A stretch of 64,000 nt of DNA, from positions 2,232,001-2,296,000 of the forward strand of contig CAVZVZ010000005.1 of NCBI GenBank assembly GCA_963778895.1. The letters are read 5' to 3'. The position numbers were made by a program, and so were the translations under genes. The DNA is from CAVZVZ01 sp963778895 (GTDB taxonomy: Bacteria; Actinomycetota; Acidimicrobiia; Acidimicrobiales; Acidimicrobilacustridaceae). Positions 62,973 through 64,000 of the stretch are shown piece after piece. The notes beneath the pieces are model-generated. The model was not told the origin of the DNA, did not search any database, and saw only the letters and a list, made by a program, of their open reading frames with translations. Position 1 is the stretch's first letter. Every line of letters begins with the position of its first letter.

Positions 62973-63323
62973 TCCAAGGCCGCCTATTGGTGCCTGAACG
63001 GGTTCGGCAGCGAGGTCATGCCGGTCGGCGTTCGTGGCGGCGCGTGTGGTGGGGACGCGTTGGCCGAGTGACCAGTGAGGTGCTGTAGGTGTTCGCGGCT
63101 CCGGATCAGGGTGGGGTTACATCGGGAAGCTGGTGCCGTGGGTGGGCGCCCTTTTGCCAGCGTTAGAGCTGGGTAGCGCGGGGCGCACGTCGGTCGAGGC
63201 CGCGGCGCGAGCACATCGATCCCCTCGCCGACCCCACCGAAAGCCCCGCGGCGCAGCACTTTGGCTAGGATTCCGGCGGTGCTGGAGACCGACCCGCGGG
63301 TGTGATCAAAAGGGGGGGCCGCG
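62973..63323. other. Intergenic stretch
   Basis: No convincing gene on either strand; presumably the promoter region for the cupredoxin gene. Confidence 0.4.
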
Positions 63324-64000
63324 ATGCGTTCCACACGTCAACGTGTCTGTGCGACGGTTGCGTTCGCAGCAATCGTCGGAGCGGTGCTGGTCGTTGGAGG
63401 CACGACGCCGAGCGGCGCGGCTCCAGCGGTCCACCAGATCAGCGTTGACCACACGGGGCCGGCCGGCCACAACTTTGAGTACAAGGACTTCTTCCCGCGC
63501 GCCGCGGCGAAAGTAGCCCAAGGTGATGTCGTCGACTTCGGTTGGCCTCAGACAAAGGACGGCTTCCACACAGCCACGCTGCTGAAGAGCGGCGAAACGC
63601 CAGCCCAAGCGTGGAGCACGGTGTACCCGCTCGCTGTTCCCGATGCCGACGATGGTGCGAGCCAGCAGCAGTTGAACCCCGCCATCGGCGCTCCGACCAA
63701 CCCACCCACGATCGCCGGTGGTTGTGGCTCTGATGCAGGGAGCGCATGCGCATTCGACGGCTCGAGTGATCTCAACTCTGGCGCCAACCGCAACGACGGT
63801 ACGTCACACTTCTTCGCGCAGGTCAACTCCAGCCCGGGGACAACGGTGAGCTTCGTCTGCCTGCTCCATCCGGGTATGCAGGGATCGTTGCAGGTCGTGG
63901 CCAGCGGCAGCACCACGCCTGCTCAAGAACAAGCTGCGGCCGACACCCAGTACACCGCCGACACCGCGGAGGCGAACGCGGCGTTCAACGCCGCCAACAC
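63324..64000 (+). CDS. Secreted cupredoxin-like protein (C-terminus outside window)
   Basis: About 225 residues are visible in one open frame to the window edge. Signal peptide RSTRQRVCATVAFAAIVGAV ... GGTTPSGAA. A cupredoxin-type domain follows, with a type I copper set: His in GFHTATLL, Cys and His in VSFVCLLHPGMQGSLQVV and the Met four residues after the His. A long loop with two Cys (GGCGSDAGSACAF) lies between the strands. An Ala/Thr/Gln-rich tail starts near residue 200 and goes on past the window. It probably carries electrons or copper outside the cell. Confidence 0.85.
   Translation, partial: MRSTRQRVCATVAFAAIVGAVLVVGGTTPSGAAPAVHQISVDHTGPAGHNFEYKDFFPRAAAKVAQGDVVDFGWPQTKDGFHTATLLKSGETPAQAWSTVYPLAVPDADDGASQQQLNPAIGAPTNPPTIAGGCGSDAGSACAFDGSSDLNSGANRNDGTSHFFAQVNSSPGTTVSFVCLLHPGMQGSLQVVASGSTTPAQEQAAADTQYTADTAEANAAFNAAN

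Noticed and set aside
1..64000. CRISPR array, prophage or type VII secretion locus
   Set aside because: No regular spaced repeats, no phage structural genes, and no EsxA/EccB/MycP-type genes apart from the FtsK-like protein.

Overview
The window is high-GC DNA with dense, short-spaced genes, many TetR regulators, P450s, TauD/PhyH dioxygenases and acyl-CoA-type enzymes. This points to an actinobacterium. Two copies of the WWLASDGNWYPPE motif in a zinc-ribbon protein, and FecR/Asp-box and IPT/TIG secreted proteins, suggest class Acidimicrobiia; that placement is inference from protein style only. There is one tRNA (Arg, CCT), and no rRNA, CRISPR array or recognisable phage module.

Layout. 0-18.9 kb is chromosome-like: an SGNH lipoprotein and a three-domain FtsK-like protein with altered Walker A motifs, a CBS protein, TetR regulators, a metallo-beta-lactamase-fold protein that has lost most metal ligands, an amidase, zinc-ribbon membrane proteins, a FecR/Asp-box lipoprotein, a TetR/MFS efflux pair with a clear operator, two large secreted proteins (IPT/TIG and beta-helix), and a ferric-reductase-like/ApbE flavin cluster. 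19-25 kb holds a PD-(D/E)XK protein, tRNA-Arg, transposase debris and a signalling operon (hybrid-less histidine kinase, CheY-like receiver, receiver-adenylate cyclase).

25.2-38.5 kb looks like a catabolic island. On the left is a frameshifted IS6 element and on the right nested IS3-type debris. Between them lie nitroreductase, amidohydrolase, two SDRs, SnoaL-like, two TauD/TfdA, PhyH, an acyl-CoA-dehydrogenase-like flavoenzyme, an HSL-type esterase, two TetR units and a P450, many with ATGA/GTGA start-stop overlaps. The set fits oxidative breakdown of a hydrophobic or xenobiotic compound; the substrate is unknown.

38.6-48.9 kb: a P-loop kinase, a secreted protein, a NarL-type regulator beside two tandem sensor kinases (the first apparently a pseudokinase), an S66 peptidase and signal peptidase II (both frameshifted), a flavocytochrome-like oxidoreductase, and two tiny membrane proteins. 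48.9-60.3 kb is a graveyard and acquisition zone: truncated hydrolase, hydratase, thiolase and VOC genes, several IS remnants, and intact enzymes (FAD-linked oxidase, VOC, YCII, phosphoesterase) between them. 60.3-64 kb has a VOC protein, a P450-DsrE pair and the start of a secreted cupredoxin.

Two window-wide patterns stand out. First, a ~35-bp sequence ending in CGGCACCCACA recurs about 12 times, always in the same orientation; where interior sequence survives it is the 5' end of an IS3-type transposase. Second, single-base frameshifts interrupt otherwise well-conserved genes at about 25 places, mostly clustered at 28-35 kb and 45-54 kb. This is either real decay or indel error in the assembly.
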